Source: Bondarzewia mesenterica (taxonomy: Eukaryota; Basidiomycota; Agaricomycetes; Russulales; Bondarzewiaceae). Taken from it: 18,285 bases of DNA. The position numbers and the translations under genes were made by a program. The stretch is taken from the NCBI GenBank assembly GCA_004802705.1, contig SGPL01000458.1, positions 8,150-26,434 of the forward strand, read 5' to 3'. Shown here piece by piece: positions 1 through 9,124 of this stretch. Position 1 is the first letter of the stretch. Each line of letters starts with the position of its first letter. The notes beneath the pieces were generated by a model. That model made no database searches. It saw nothing but the letters and a program-made list of their open reading frames with translations, and had not been told where the DNA came from.

Positions 1-191
1 ACTCNCCCTAGCNNNCCNGACNCTNNAGCTNCNNNNCTANCTNCNNNATAGCTCNCCNTANNTNTNNNTNNTTTTTGTATCATTTNNTTGTTCATGCAGA
101 GTAGGAGTACTCTATGATGGACATATACAGATGTGTTTACAAATAAAAAACCCGCGCCACCCGCCTGCTCTGNGTTTGGCTTCNTGAGATG
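1..191. other. N-rich flank downstream of the copia reading
   Basis: The first 85 bases are dominated by ambiguous calls and cannot be read. Bases 86-191 lie just past the stop of the minus-strand copia reading, so they would be its 3' untranslated part or LTR. I see no clear polypurine tract or TG start of an LTR here and make no further assignment. Confidence 0.4.
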
Positions 192-1982
192 CTAGGTTTG
201 ATTCGTGTGTGTGCNGACTTCNTNTAAGTAGCGANGGTGAGNGTTCGTGTATGTACNTAGGCACNGAAGNNCCCAGCTCTCNNTAATCCCCAGCCTATCC
301 ACCAATTCCCTATGGTNGTCCCTGGGTATCCCCTTNNTTAAAACATCGGCCAAGTTATCGGCTGAGGAAACNTGCTCGACCTCGAGCTCCCCAGCCTCTA
401 CTNTCTCNCGCACGAAGTGGTACNGCACATCTATGTGCTTNNCNCGTGAGTGGTTGACATATTCTCNGGTGAGGATGTTAGNGCTCGTGTTATNGCCTAG
501 GAGAAGGCCGGGGCCGCTGATGGGGACTTCAAGCTCACGGAGTAGCATCNGCAGCCAGATAGCAGTTTGAGCAGCAGCAGNGGCAGCCATGTATTCGGCT
601 TCNNTTGTGGATATAGCAACGAACTGCTGTTTTTTCGANCTCCATGCGACGGGNNCTCCTGCCAGCAGGAAGACCCATTNGGTNGAGGATCNGNGATTTT
701 NTTCAACAGCATAGTTNGCATNGAAGTAGCCAATCGGCCTCANACCATCANGGCGTGTNCCATCNTAAGTTATACCATGGTCTGCAGTCCCCTTCAAGTA
801 TCGAAGGAGATGCTTAAGTGCCTTCCAGTGGCNGAGACCAGGCACATTNGAGAACGAACTGAGGACCTGAACGGCATACGAGATATCCAAGCNCGTGGCA
901 ACAGCAAGATAATTCACCACACCAAGNAGCTCGNGAAATGGTTCTCNTTTGCANGCTTCANGCTCGGAGTCNTCCATCGGCTCGAACANGNNCTGGTATG
1001 CACCANCAACAGGAAGGGGNGTCNGCTNGATACTGCATTCTGACATGCCTGNGCAGTCNAATATGCNCAGGAGGAAACCCCACTGTGATATGNGGATAGT
1101 TTTGNGTGGGCGGTCTCGCTCGACCTTGATGCCGAGGATGAACTNAGGTTCACCATTAGGGCCCCCCATGTNCTTCATCCGATAGGCTGCACCAAGTTCC
1201 NCCTTAGCCCTCACACTTTNNNCTGGACTCGTCGAGAGGCCAAGCNTNTCATCGGTGTGCATGAGCGTGATAGTGTGCTGTCCATCGGTGGTCTTTGCAC
1301 GAGCACAGTAGTCANCAAACATGCGAGTATACCCTAGGTGTTGGTACGTGCGGTCCAGTTCCAACCACCAGTTGTTNCCACCCTGCTTCGTGCCATAAAT
1401 CNCCTTATTCAACNGGCATATGAGCTCCTCCTTTCCTGGTTCCTNGAAGCCTTTTGGTTGNNGCATATAGATATCCGAGTCCACAGGGGCATTCAGGAAT
1501 GCACTTTCNAAATCTATTTGCCAGATCTCGAGATCTAAGGCAGCTGCGAGGGTGAGAGCCATTNNGATAGTCTCGAGGTGAACAANAGAGGCNGAGGTCN
1601 AGAGGAAGTTGACACCGAAATGCTGGGAATATCCTTTCCCAACTAGGNGCNCCTTACNGCCAGTAACNTTACCATCACTGTCAAACTTCTCAGCAAAAAC
1701 CCACCNGTAGTCCATTAGCTCCACTCCTTTAGGTAATGGGACAACGTCCCACANNCCATACTCCCTCATNTTGCNCAACTCCCTCTTAACNGCCTCCTGC
1801 CACAAATCNGGTCACTCTATGGCCTCCTCCAGCATTTTCAGAAGGATAACCGATGAATTAGCGATGAACNCCAGGATGTCNTCNGCCAGTTTNAGGTCCA
1901 NGAGTAGTCCNTCACCNCTCNCGAGGTTGGCNATCAGGGCATCGGTGGCCCAGTCTTCGCCCACANTGTGCNCGTCGACTTC
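192..1982 (-). pseudogene. Ty1/copia polyprotein remnant: reverse transcriptase and RNase H, 5'-truncated
   Basis: The minus-strand frame from 1805 to a TAG at 192-194 gives 537 codons matching the C-terminal half of copia Pol. The RVT_2-type reverse transcriptase comes first: LEIWQIDxESAFLNAPVD, then a catalytic-loop candidate LMHTDxxLGLS near 1240-1275. The RNase H follows: SKKQQFVAIST-EAEYMAA near 600-650, then KHIDVxYHFV and the tail DNLADVLxKGIP. Reading upstream, a TGA at 1812-1814 interrupts the frame, but it stays recognisable (EDWATDAL, ANSSVIL, KMLEEAIE) to about 1979. The real frame therefore begins beyond 1805, and the apparent start there is only a TTG after a stop. Gag, protease and integrase are absent because the direct repeat begins at about 1984. 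Many codons contain N, so residue-level integrity cannot be judged. The family call is firm; the element is dead or truncated in this window. Confidence 0.9.
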
Positions 1983-1983
1983 A

Positions 1984-3421
1984 CNNTGTCACNCTCATAA
2001 ATTGTTCNAAACCAAAAAGTTGTCATGNTGGCCGAATTATGCAAAGTCTGTACAGGATGAATCATGTNCAAAATACAGGCACNATGACTACACAAAAGGT
2101 TCCGAANGCAATTTCNNAANGAATNACAAGGACNNNGATCAAGCAAATTACAGGCAATCAGGCAACAAGAGAAGCCAGNAATTGCCGAAGAAGNTGATGA
2201 GAANGGCAACTGAAAGGAAGCGGTAAAGTCAATCACTGAAAGGGTGAGCAAGTTAANGCNNGAAGGAACATACATAAAGATCGGACTCANTCTGGGGGGT
2301 TATTCCCTCATTTCCTCTCATGTCCNTCTTTCCTACTCTACCTGCGCCCACACCCACCNACTTGCCTCCTCCNNCTCCTCCTTCCTCTGNGCTCATCCAC
2401 CATGCNCTCCCACGCACTCCCGCTCCTTCTGCGGTAAAGCNNCCTTCTCGCTGGTCGACCGAATCCACNCAAGCNNTTNNTCTTCTTTCTTCATCCCCTN
2501 CTGCTNTAGCNGTTCAACCNNTCCCTCGATTAATTCCTTCATGGTTCATTAACGACGCACNTTTCCCAATTCTCCCCAACTCTTCTTTCCTCGTCCAATG
2601 CGGATCATCTTCATCAATCCCCATCACAGTCATCCAACTCCTCTTTCGCGATGGCCATTATGGTCTCTTTCTTATCGACATCGCGCATGGCCCTAGCTTT
2701 CTCTGGATCCCTGCCCACTATCTCCCTAGAACCAATTGGCTCGCGCGTCTCTTCTATCGATTCGTACCCCCTCTTCTTTTTGCTGCCTACTTCGGCATTC
2801 GACTAAGTGCGATCCACGTGAAGGTCCAGCAGGTATATCAGCACAAGATCATAGAGGAACGTAATGGGAAGCTTGGGTAGCGGTAAGTCCAAGCCAGCCA
2901 GCCAATCAACCTGATAAGACTGAACATCGGTCTTCATCAAGACAATCAACCCATTCTTGCTCGCATTATCGTCATCATCGATGATATCATTGATAAGCAG
3001 CACGCAGGTATTCTGTTGATTGGCTGGACCCCTTTGGACTTACATTACCTTGACTTGTCATTGTCTTTTTTTTGTATCGCGTGTTTGATACGTTCTCTCC
3101 CCCCCCACTCACACATACGGTCGCTCAAATTTGTCCTACTTGCCGCGCCTTGTTACCTTGGCTCTCAGGTCTTGATTGACCATCTTACATTTACAAGAAG
3201 CAATAACGATGAAATTCTAAACAAGCAAGGATGCGACACATAAATAACTTAAAAAATCGGAAAAAACCAGCTGAAAAGCACCCTATACTTCCAAAAACAA
3301 GACTATGTGCAATGACTCCACCTACCTAGCACCTTGTCAAAATATATCCTTGATGGATATAAGCAAGGGACATACAGACATTTTGAATAGTATTTTCCCC
3401 TATTTTTGCGAATTTCTTATC
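1984..3421 (+). repeat. Direct repeat, copy 1 (at least 1.43 kb)
   Basis: This stretch aligns with 16854-18285 in the same orientation at a nearly constant offset of 14,870 bases. The offset changes only by small indels: a 4-base CTGG-type tandem difference near 2895, one C in a C-run near 3103, one A in an A-run near 3263, and compensating single bases near 2280-2300. Similarity starts at about TGTCAC in both copies and has no visible relation to the sequence to its left, so this looks like a true end. The right end is unknown because copy 2 runs off the window. Copy 1 keeps more CpG sites than copy 2. The TG start would suit an LTR, but no matching CA end can be located, so the class is open. 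Confidence 0.9.
2614..3003 (-). pseudogene. Hypothetical reading inside the direct repeat
   Basis: On the minus strand both copies share a frame ending at the same TGA (2614-2616 here, 17484-17486 in copy 2) just after DDCDGD. Copy 1 begins at an ATG at 3003 with a D-run (DIIDDDDN) and has one TAG near 2803 where copy 2 has TGG. Copy 2 is open there but loses the upstream part through a 4-base difference. The predicted product is rich in D, E, K and R and matches no family I recognise. The opposite strand also has a long proline-rich frame (2320-2880) in copy 1 that two single-base changes interrupt in copy 2, so coding status is unproven. Confidence 0.25.
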
Positions 3422-3631
3422 AAGGAGAACAAGTCTGTACAAGGAAATCTAGGTTATCAAGCCCATTCCAGGAAATCATGGACTGAAAAACCAGAACAAA
3501 TCCCATGGACAAAACTATGATTCTGACAAGAACTATAGACCTGTCCTATAGACCCAGAGACTATACAGCCTTGCATTCCTTACAGCAGTGCATTCATGGC
3601 CTAGAATTAACCCAGCCTCCCTGCATAGGCC
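3422..3631. other. Unassigned sequence between direct repeat and LTR
   Basis: No coding frame is supported. A CAGCCTTGCA-like word at about 3567 recurs at 3657-3681 inside the LTR. Whether this stretch belongs to the direct repeat cannot be decided because copy 2 is cut at the window edge. Confidence 0.35.
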
Positions 3632-3788
3632 TGTTGTATATTTCCAGATTTTGCACCCAGCCTTGCACAGCCTTGCATGGAGATTAGGACCAGTTCAAGC
3701 TAGCCCAATAATTGCACAGCCTTTATCATTCCTTGAAACATTCAAGACTTCATCCCTGGAATCAGCTGGAATTTTCTAGCTTTGGCTA

Positions 3789-3911
3789 AGAATATTCTGG
3801 TCCCTCAGCTAGAATATTCTAGTTTTACCCAGCCTTTTTCAGGCCTTAACTAGATTTTTCTAGGCTTCTCCTAGAACTTTTGTATAGCCTTGTCAGAAAG
3901 GTATAAAAGGA
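3789..3911 (+). promoter_or_regulatory. Putative LTR promoter: two AGAATATTCT palindromes and a TATA box
   Basis: AGAATATTCT occurs at 3789-3798 and 3811-3820, 22 bases apart; the second sits in the 14-base perfect palindrome CTAGAATATTCTAG (3809-3822). Each is an nGAAnnTTCn unit, the inverted-pair core of a heat shock element. About 80-100 bases downstream lies GGTATAAAAGG (TATAAAAGG at 3902-3910), a strong TATA box. The arrangement fits a U3 promoter read on the plus strand. Factor binding is an inference. Confidence 0.45.
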
Positions 3912-4602
3912 AGAGGGATGGAGCAGGTTTGGATAATAGACAGAAACTTAGAAATTATTATTCTAACCACTCATCCACTTTCTATACTTTGATAACCAGC
4001 TTCCAACTAACCTACTAATCATTATCCCTGAAGTTGTTCTTAGTGACTGAAGCCTTGCAGCTTTAAGTTTACTTACACTTTTAAGATAGTAAATTAGTAC
4101 AGCTAGTATTGTGTATACTAGCAAAGTTGTACTGCTAACTATTGTCTCAATCACCAATCATAGCTTAAATCTTATGCTTAGAAGTCCAGCCTTATCTTGT
4201 TGACATCCTAATCATCCTCAAGCTAGTAAGCTTTGAACAAGAAAAGTCTTGTAACAAAGTACTAGTGCATCTTCATCTCTATCCAAGTCCAGTCTAGGTT
4301 CAATCAGAAGCAAGTTTTAGTCCTAAGATAGGAGGAACTGTTGCTAGTCTGATTGTGTATAAGTATTTCTCTCTTGAAATTTAGTACTGATTGCTAGGTT
4401 TTAGGAATCCTTCTAAAATTTTATCAGCAAGCCCAAGTCCAAGTCTTCTTCAGTATTAGGTTCAACTATGACAGTTGACTTAAAACATTTTATTACACGT
4501 TCATTTTTATCTTCAGCATTTGTCTAGTTCTTGGTCATTCAACAAGACTTATTTCAGTCAAGTCAGCACTCATGAATTAGACTCTAATTACTAATCTGCT
4601 TT

Positions 4603-4626
4603 AAGGTCTTGTACAAACAAGACCTT
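4603..4626. repeat. Perfect hairpin near the LTR end
   Basis: AAGGTCTTGT (4603-4612) and ACAAGACCTT (4617-4626) form a 10-base perfect stem with a 4-base loop, 16 bases before the LTR end. A smaller stem TCTTGT/ACAAGA occurs just outside the LTR at about 4661-4677. They could act in RNA folding or termination; no direct evidence. Confidence 0.5.
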
Positions 4627-4642
4627 TTACAGATATACAACA

Positions 4643-4800
4643 CCCGCTCACCCCGTATTCTTGTTCAATACAAGATAAACAGAATAAACATAACAACCTC
4701 CCTCAAAATGAACAACTAGGCTTCTCTGAGAAAGAAGGAAAACTTGAGTTAAGCCTAGGCACTGAAGCACTCACTTGGCACCTTTGGGTTGTTTTTCCTA
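4643..4800. mobile_element. Stub of retroelement internal sequence next to the LTR
   Basis: Two readings compete. On the minus strand a 37-codon open stretch (LGLTQVFLLSQ ... HFEGGC) precedes the purine tract GGGGTGAGCGGG, which would suit the C-terminal end of a copia polyprotein. On the plus strand an ATG at 4708 begins MNN-ASLRKKENLS with TAG/TAA where CAG/CAA would fit, which would suit a gag start. No tRNA primer site beginning TGG follows the LTR, which weakens the plus reading. Similarity to known elements fades by about 4800. Confidence 0.35.
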
Positions 4801-5093
4801 TCCATGTGTAGCCTTTCCACTGCTTCTGCACGTGACAGTACACTAAAAACTCATATCATTCACAACAATTATCTGAGACAAAAGATGTCATATATTCTAA
4901 GTGTGTGCTTGCCTATAGCAGCTATAAATTATACTATAAAATATAATGTACACTCCAAAAATAAGAAAGTTGATAATCTTTGGCACTGAAAACTTAAAAG
5001 TGCATCAAGTTATGAGTGGAGGGCAATGCACATGCAAGGAGTGACAGTGAAGAGTGTGGAGATGTCAGCAAAAGGAAAAGAAATAGAAAAGGA
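4801..5093. other. Non-coding, AT-rich spacer
   Basis: Nothing supported is seen between the retroelement stub and the stop codon of decayed gene B at 5094. A short open frame at 4789-4989 on the plus strand lacks any recognisable feature. Confidence 0.4.
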
Positions 5094-5522
5094 TTAGTAA
5101 GTGAAGGACTTGATAAATGCGGTAGAGGTGGTGACCTTAGCCATGCATGGCATGGCATCCATCATGCTGGTACTGTCCATGGCCTTGAACATTATCGCTG
5201 TTATGCTGTGCAAGATCAAAGAGGTGTCCGATGTAGACAGGCTCAGACCAAAGTGGGATCACAGCTCTTTGTCGATGATCTCAGATATGCCTTCACTAAA
5301 CTATTTGTGTGGTTATAAGATTGAGCACTATAAGGATAAGAGAGCACACCTCACTCACTGGTGTACTAAACTCATCACTAGGGTGTTGATTGCTGTTACC
5401 TTCATTACCATTAGCCACCTGCTCTGTTGCTTCTCAGCATTGCTGCTCCTTATGCTCAGGTAGTGAGAGCTGTATTACATTCATAACTATCAACTAAAGA
5501 AAATAATTCATAAGTATCTCAT

Positions 5523-6233
5523 CTGCATAGTGCCAAAAGCGATGCACCTCTTTCAAGTCCTACTCTAGTTTCACAATCAAAAAGAATCCTGTGAGAATTA
5601 AAGCCCTTCCAACTGAGCCTGCATGGTTGAATAGTCTACCTCCTTCTACTCGAGAGCTAAACTCTGCACTAGCAGCTAGTCTGCATGCTCCTACAATGAT
5701 GCCTCTAAAAGCACATGCCACTCCTAGATCTCAGTGTAATCATGCAACATCTACATGTGCAACTCCTCGAGTGTCTCTGAATGCTTTGATGCATCTTATT
5801 CTCATGCCTCTATCTACTTCAGCAACATACTCTTCAGTGCTAGAGCATCACTCAACTCTGTGACCTTTATTTCTTGCACTGTGTACCTGCCGAGGGCAGC
5901 CATCAATAGGCACTCCAGCTCGATGATGCACTCGAGTTCCAGTCATGTGACCTCTCCATTGGCTGATGCTTCTATTGTCACTAATTTGGTGTGATAATAT
6001 GTAGCCTCCTGCATGGCGCTTGACTATTTAGCCTTATTGATTCAGTCTGATGCACTCCATGCATGCTCAACACTAGTGTTCAAAGTAGAAATAATGTCCT
6101 CAATCTGCAGGCCAAGGAAGTGAAGGGAAGTGCATAGAGGACAGTAATTCTAGTGCAATTCACCATCACCTTTCTCAATAGTGACCTCTGCTTCTTCAGC
6201 GTGAGTACTTCAAATGGCTCATGCTGCCTCTAC
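5523..6233 (-). other. Gene B proposed exon 19: decayed coiled-coil region
   Basis: 237 codons reading as an amphipathic helix rich in L, E, A and stops that would be Q or R (LELECIIELECLLMAAL, VTELSDALALKSMLLK, TMQAQLEGL). Near its start ELH-NYCPLCTSLHFLGL gives a C-x2-C pair. Nineteen stops occur; TAG and TGA outnumber TAA, fitting former CAG and CGA codons. The stop density alone is near random, so the call rests on composition and on the phased exons around it. Confidence 0.45.
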
Positions 6234-6618
6234 CTGCTCAAGATGAGAATATGCAATGTCACAAATTAAAGGGTATTAACTCTCACATTAATATTAGTGA
6301 GCTTCTGTGCCTATTGCTATGCAAATCTACACCAACATCATAAGATGTGCAGCATCATTCAAAGCACTGTTGGATGCGAATGGATCTAAGAGTGCCAGTG
6401 CAAGAAGCTGAGTCAAGATAGAGGATGGAAAGATACAAGCATGCTAATGCTACAAAAGTGTGCTGCCTACAGCAAGTGTGTTGCTCATCTCAATATTAGT
6501 TCATAAGTAGTCAAAATTGCGATATGATGATGATACAAGTTGTACTTACCGCTGCCTTCAAAACTAGCACTCATGTCATATACTATCTATCTACTCTCTG
6601 CTCTCGCTCAAGTATTTT

Positions 6619-6684
6619 CTAGAAATGACAAAGTGAGAAGATAGTTAGTGAGCAGTGAGGCCTGCATAAATGTTGCAGACTTAC
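6619..6684 (-). other. Gene B intron, canonical
   Basis: 66 nt on the minus strand: donor GTAAGTCTGC, branch-like CACTAAC, pyrimidine-rich tract and acceptor CATTTCTAG. Phase is kept between the flanking proposed exons, although the joined codon reads TAA. Confidence 0.6.
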
Positions 6685-7464
6685 AAAGTGAAAATATTGC
6701 ATATGGAACCATCATTAAGAGACAACATGAGAGTTGTAGAATGTCAGCCAATGCCATCCTGATATTTTAACATGAAGGTAATTAAATCATAAGTAAGTAT
6801 TCCAACACATGTACGTATCAATCTTACTGCACAATAGAAGTTATATGACATTAAGTATACTGTTACAGATAAAGAGGAGATAGTTCCAATGACTGAGCAA
6901 GGTAGAAGTGATAGACAATTTCTTAAAGGCATGTGGTGGTTGCTAGCAGTTGTTTATTCAGACACATGGGAAATGTACAACTTGTTATACTGTCACTGAT
7001 AGTATGTGAGCAGAGGATGGTATATCTGATTCACATCAGTAAATACACATTGTACAGTAGTGAGATTAGAAATTACAATAAATCAAGCTTTGCTAATAAA
7101 TATACACTATTAACATTGAGATTTACAGCAACATCTCCCCGAGATGTTTTTCAAAATGTGATGGTATGGTGGCAATAAATATGCCTGCTGGTAAATCAGA
7201 GTCACCTATCCTCGGCCATATGGCATACTTAATGAAAATGAATGGCATGATAGGTATTCTACAAAATGCGTCGCAGCAATCAAATATAAAAACAATGTGA
7301 AGTCAACGCTAAAAAATACCTGGGAAAAATGTATAATGCACCTGCAGCAAATGCTGAGAGATTGCTTAATATGTTCATATTTCATAGAGGAGGATTTTCT
7401 TGTCAGGTGGAGAGTTTACTTAACCATGTGGATTGTTTCTTCCTCAGAGATGCAGTGGCAATAG

Positions 7465-7527
7465 CTACAAGGAAATATCAATATGTAGTTAGTTAAACAA
7501 TGCACTGGAAAGCAATAAAGGACTTAC
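7465..7527 (-). other. Gene B intron, canonical
   Basis: 63 nt on the minus strand: donor GTAAGTCC, branch-like TTTAACTAAC about 25-30 nt before the end, acceptor CCTTGTAG. It joins exon 12 (one base over) to exon 13 (two leading bases) in phase. Confidence 0.65.
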
Positions 7528-7919
7528 ATGATGTAGCCACTGATGTAGTGAATATACGAGTATTGAAGCATACACCCTCCTCCTCTGCCCTTGACAAGCA
7601 CACTAGCTTATCCGTGTTATTTGTGATTACCACCACAAATTGAAGAGACTGCTGCCACAGGTCAGTGATTGGATAAATGCTGATCTGTTTCGATACTGTG
7701 TTTGGATTCGATTCAGTCTGGGTGGAATTGTCAAGATATGATTGGGACAGTACCTCAAATTGAGCAAATAGAGTGAGAGGTAGACTGGAAGTGTGATCTG
7801 ACTGAGTGACATGTGTGATGACATTGTATAGATTCAGTGCACAAAATTGGAGAGGGTTTGCTAGAGCAGCATTATAAACTATTCCTTGAGACAGAATGGT
7901 GGTAATATCTTACAGTGCT
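7528..7919 (-). other. Gene B proposed exon 12: 127 stop-free codons, no ATG
   Basis: Checked codon by codon: minus-strand triplets from 7909 down to 7529 contain no stop and no ATG, so start-dependent callers drop it. It begins after a strong acceptor (AACTTTCTTTTTTAG at 7920-7934) and ends at a GTAAGT donor (7527). The composition is protein-like, with peptides such as NAALANPLQFCAL and CLSRAEEEGVCFNTR. One TAA (7912-7910) sits near its start. Confidence 0.6.
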
Positions 7920-8497
7920 CTAAAAAAGAAAGTTGGCTTAGCTCAAAATTATTCAAAGAAATAGTCTTATGATGTGTTGCAATAACTGAAATTTATGAGA
8001 ATGGCCTTCATGTTAATCAATCAGAGTGACTGGAATGGTGAATCCCAAACTACCTCCTTCTCTAGATCCCTCTGCCTAATAATGAGATGTAAGTAACAAG
8101 AAATACATATAGATATAATGATTCTGTGAACTACTCATGAAGGATTATCCAAGATCAAACTAGTATGACTACTAGACGATGCTTGCGCACTAATAAAGTT
8201 TACCATCAGAGTATTAAGTATGCCACACGTGATCTAGATAATAAGAAAGTGAATAACAGAAAGTCAACTTACAGTGTAGAATGTGAGCTCATCGGCACAC
8301 ATGGTTGCTTAGAAGTCACTTCTAGTGCACTCCTATTTGTTTTTTTTTAAGATCTGTTGAAATGAAGAAAAAATCTAAACACTTACATTGCATGGTCAAT
8401 ATGGGGTACTGGAGTCACAGGAATTTTTAAACACTACATTAACTCATTTCTAAGATCGGCAGTAGTAGATCCTCAATTCATTGAAGTAACTAGTGTG

Positions 8498-8556
8498 CTA
8501 AATGTTATTGAACCATGTACCATGTATGTTAGTAGTCAAAAGAATTACGGACTCAC
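8498..8556 (-). other. Gene B intron, canonical
   Basis: 59 nt on the minus strand: donor GTGAGTCCG, branch-like ACTACTAACA, acceptor AACATTTAG, in phase with both neighbours. Confidence 0.6.
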
Positions 8557-8666
8557 TTTGATAAATGATACAATGTGCTTGGTGAAGGAGACTTGAACTA
8601 CTTAATTTTATACCTATAGAAATAATATGAATGAGAAGTAGTTACAGTGAAATGTTCACTACATAC

Positions 8667-9124
8667 TTATCGGCCTCTGGCAAAAATTGTAGATCATTCA
8701 CATTGTTAAAAATGATCAGCTTGGTCATTGCATTCAAATTTAGATCATGATTGATCAATTCTACACTGAGAAAAGCAATTAAACAATGTGAGCTGATGAC
8801 AGTTGTATCAAAATTTGCGTATCAGCTGAAGAAAACTTATAAGTCTAGAGGTGGAGTAAGTTCAAGTGTGTTCAACATATTCAAGCTCATGTGCAGCATG
8901 TCTTCAATGCCATTTATGGCATTCACATCATCACTATTTTAAAAATTGAGTTGAAAAAACAAGTCAATGAGAGGCATTATGATGCATGTATCGAAACTGA
9001 AACCATTTCACTCTTCATACTCATTGTCTGCCTCACAGGCAGAATCTGTATCTACATCTGCATTGTCATTCTGCAAGTGAGCTGACTTCAGCATTCTTCC
9101 CCCATCATCAAAGCTCGAATCTCG
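8667..9124 (-). other. Gene B proposed exon 6 (acidic, 152 codons)
   Basis: The frame holds 152 codons plus two bases with only four stops (two TGA, two TAA). It starts RDSSFDDGG, passes an acidic run (DADVDTDS, EADNEYEE-like), then hydrophobic helices (MPLIDLFFQLNF, LIAFLSVELINHDLNLNAMTK). It ends at a GTATGT donor (8666) and its intron has a TAAC branch-like site and TTTCTATAG acceptor. Confidence 0.5.

Larger units (their letters stand above)
3632..4642. mobile_element. Solo or flanking LTR, about 1 kb, with TGTTGTATAT / ATATACAACA ends
   Basis: The segment starts TGTTGTATAT (3632-3641) and ends ATATACAACA (4633-4642), a perfect 10-base terminal inverted repeat with TG...CA ends as in LTRs. 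The flanking five bases (aggcc and cccgc) do not match, so there is no target duplication and it is not a clean solo LTR. Orientation is ambiguous. A TATA box and promoter-like palindromes read on the plus strand. Read on the minus strand, a purine-rich GGGGTGAGCGGG abuts the TGTTG end exactly where a polypurine tract would sit. Length is long for a copia LTR and a nested insertion cannot be excluded. No coding frame of note lies inside. Confidence 0.6.

Noticed and set aside
2320..2880. Plus-strand 186-codon proline-rich frame in repeat copy 1
   Set aside because: Copy 2 breaks it with two in-frame stops; low-complexity CCT/TCC content explains the opening. Kept only as a caveat to the minus-strand frame.
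3627..4647. Target-site duplication around the LTR
   Set aside because: Flanking five bases aggcc and cccgc do not match, so no duplication can be claimed.
5016..5318. Plus-strand 100-codon frame containing GLEHYRCY, a motif seen in some copia integrase C-termini
   Set aside because: Only seven residues agree and spacing to the next expected motif is wrong. The minus strand carries the phased terminal exons of gene B over the same bases.
5101..5463. Plus-strand 120-codon frame with two hydrophobic stretches resembling a small membrane protein
   Set aside because: Antisense to gene B exons 20 and 21, which fit better; no start context or homology.
6744..6932. Minus-strand 62-codon open frame
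   Set aside because: It overlaps gene B exons 15 and 16 in another frame and crosses the GTAAGA...ATATCAG intron.
6933..7178. Plus-strand 81-codon open frame
   Set aside because: Shadow of gene B exons 14-15; no continuation upstream, and the minus strand has splice signals.
7627..7824. Minus-strand 65-codon frame beginning with ATG
   Set aside because: It lies inside the 127-codon stop-free frame of exon 12, in a different phase that does not connect to the flanking introns.
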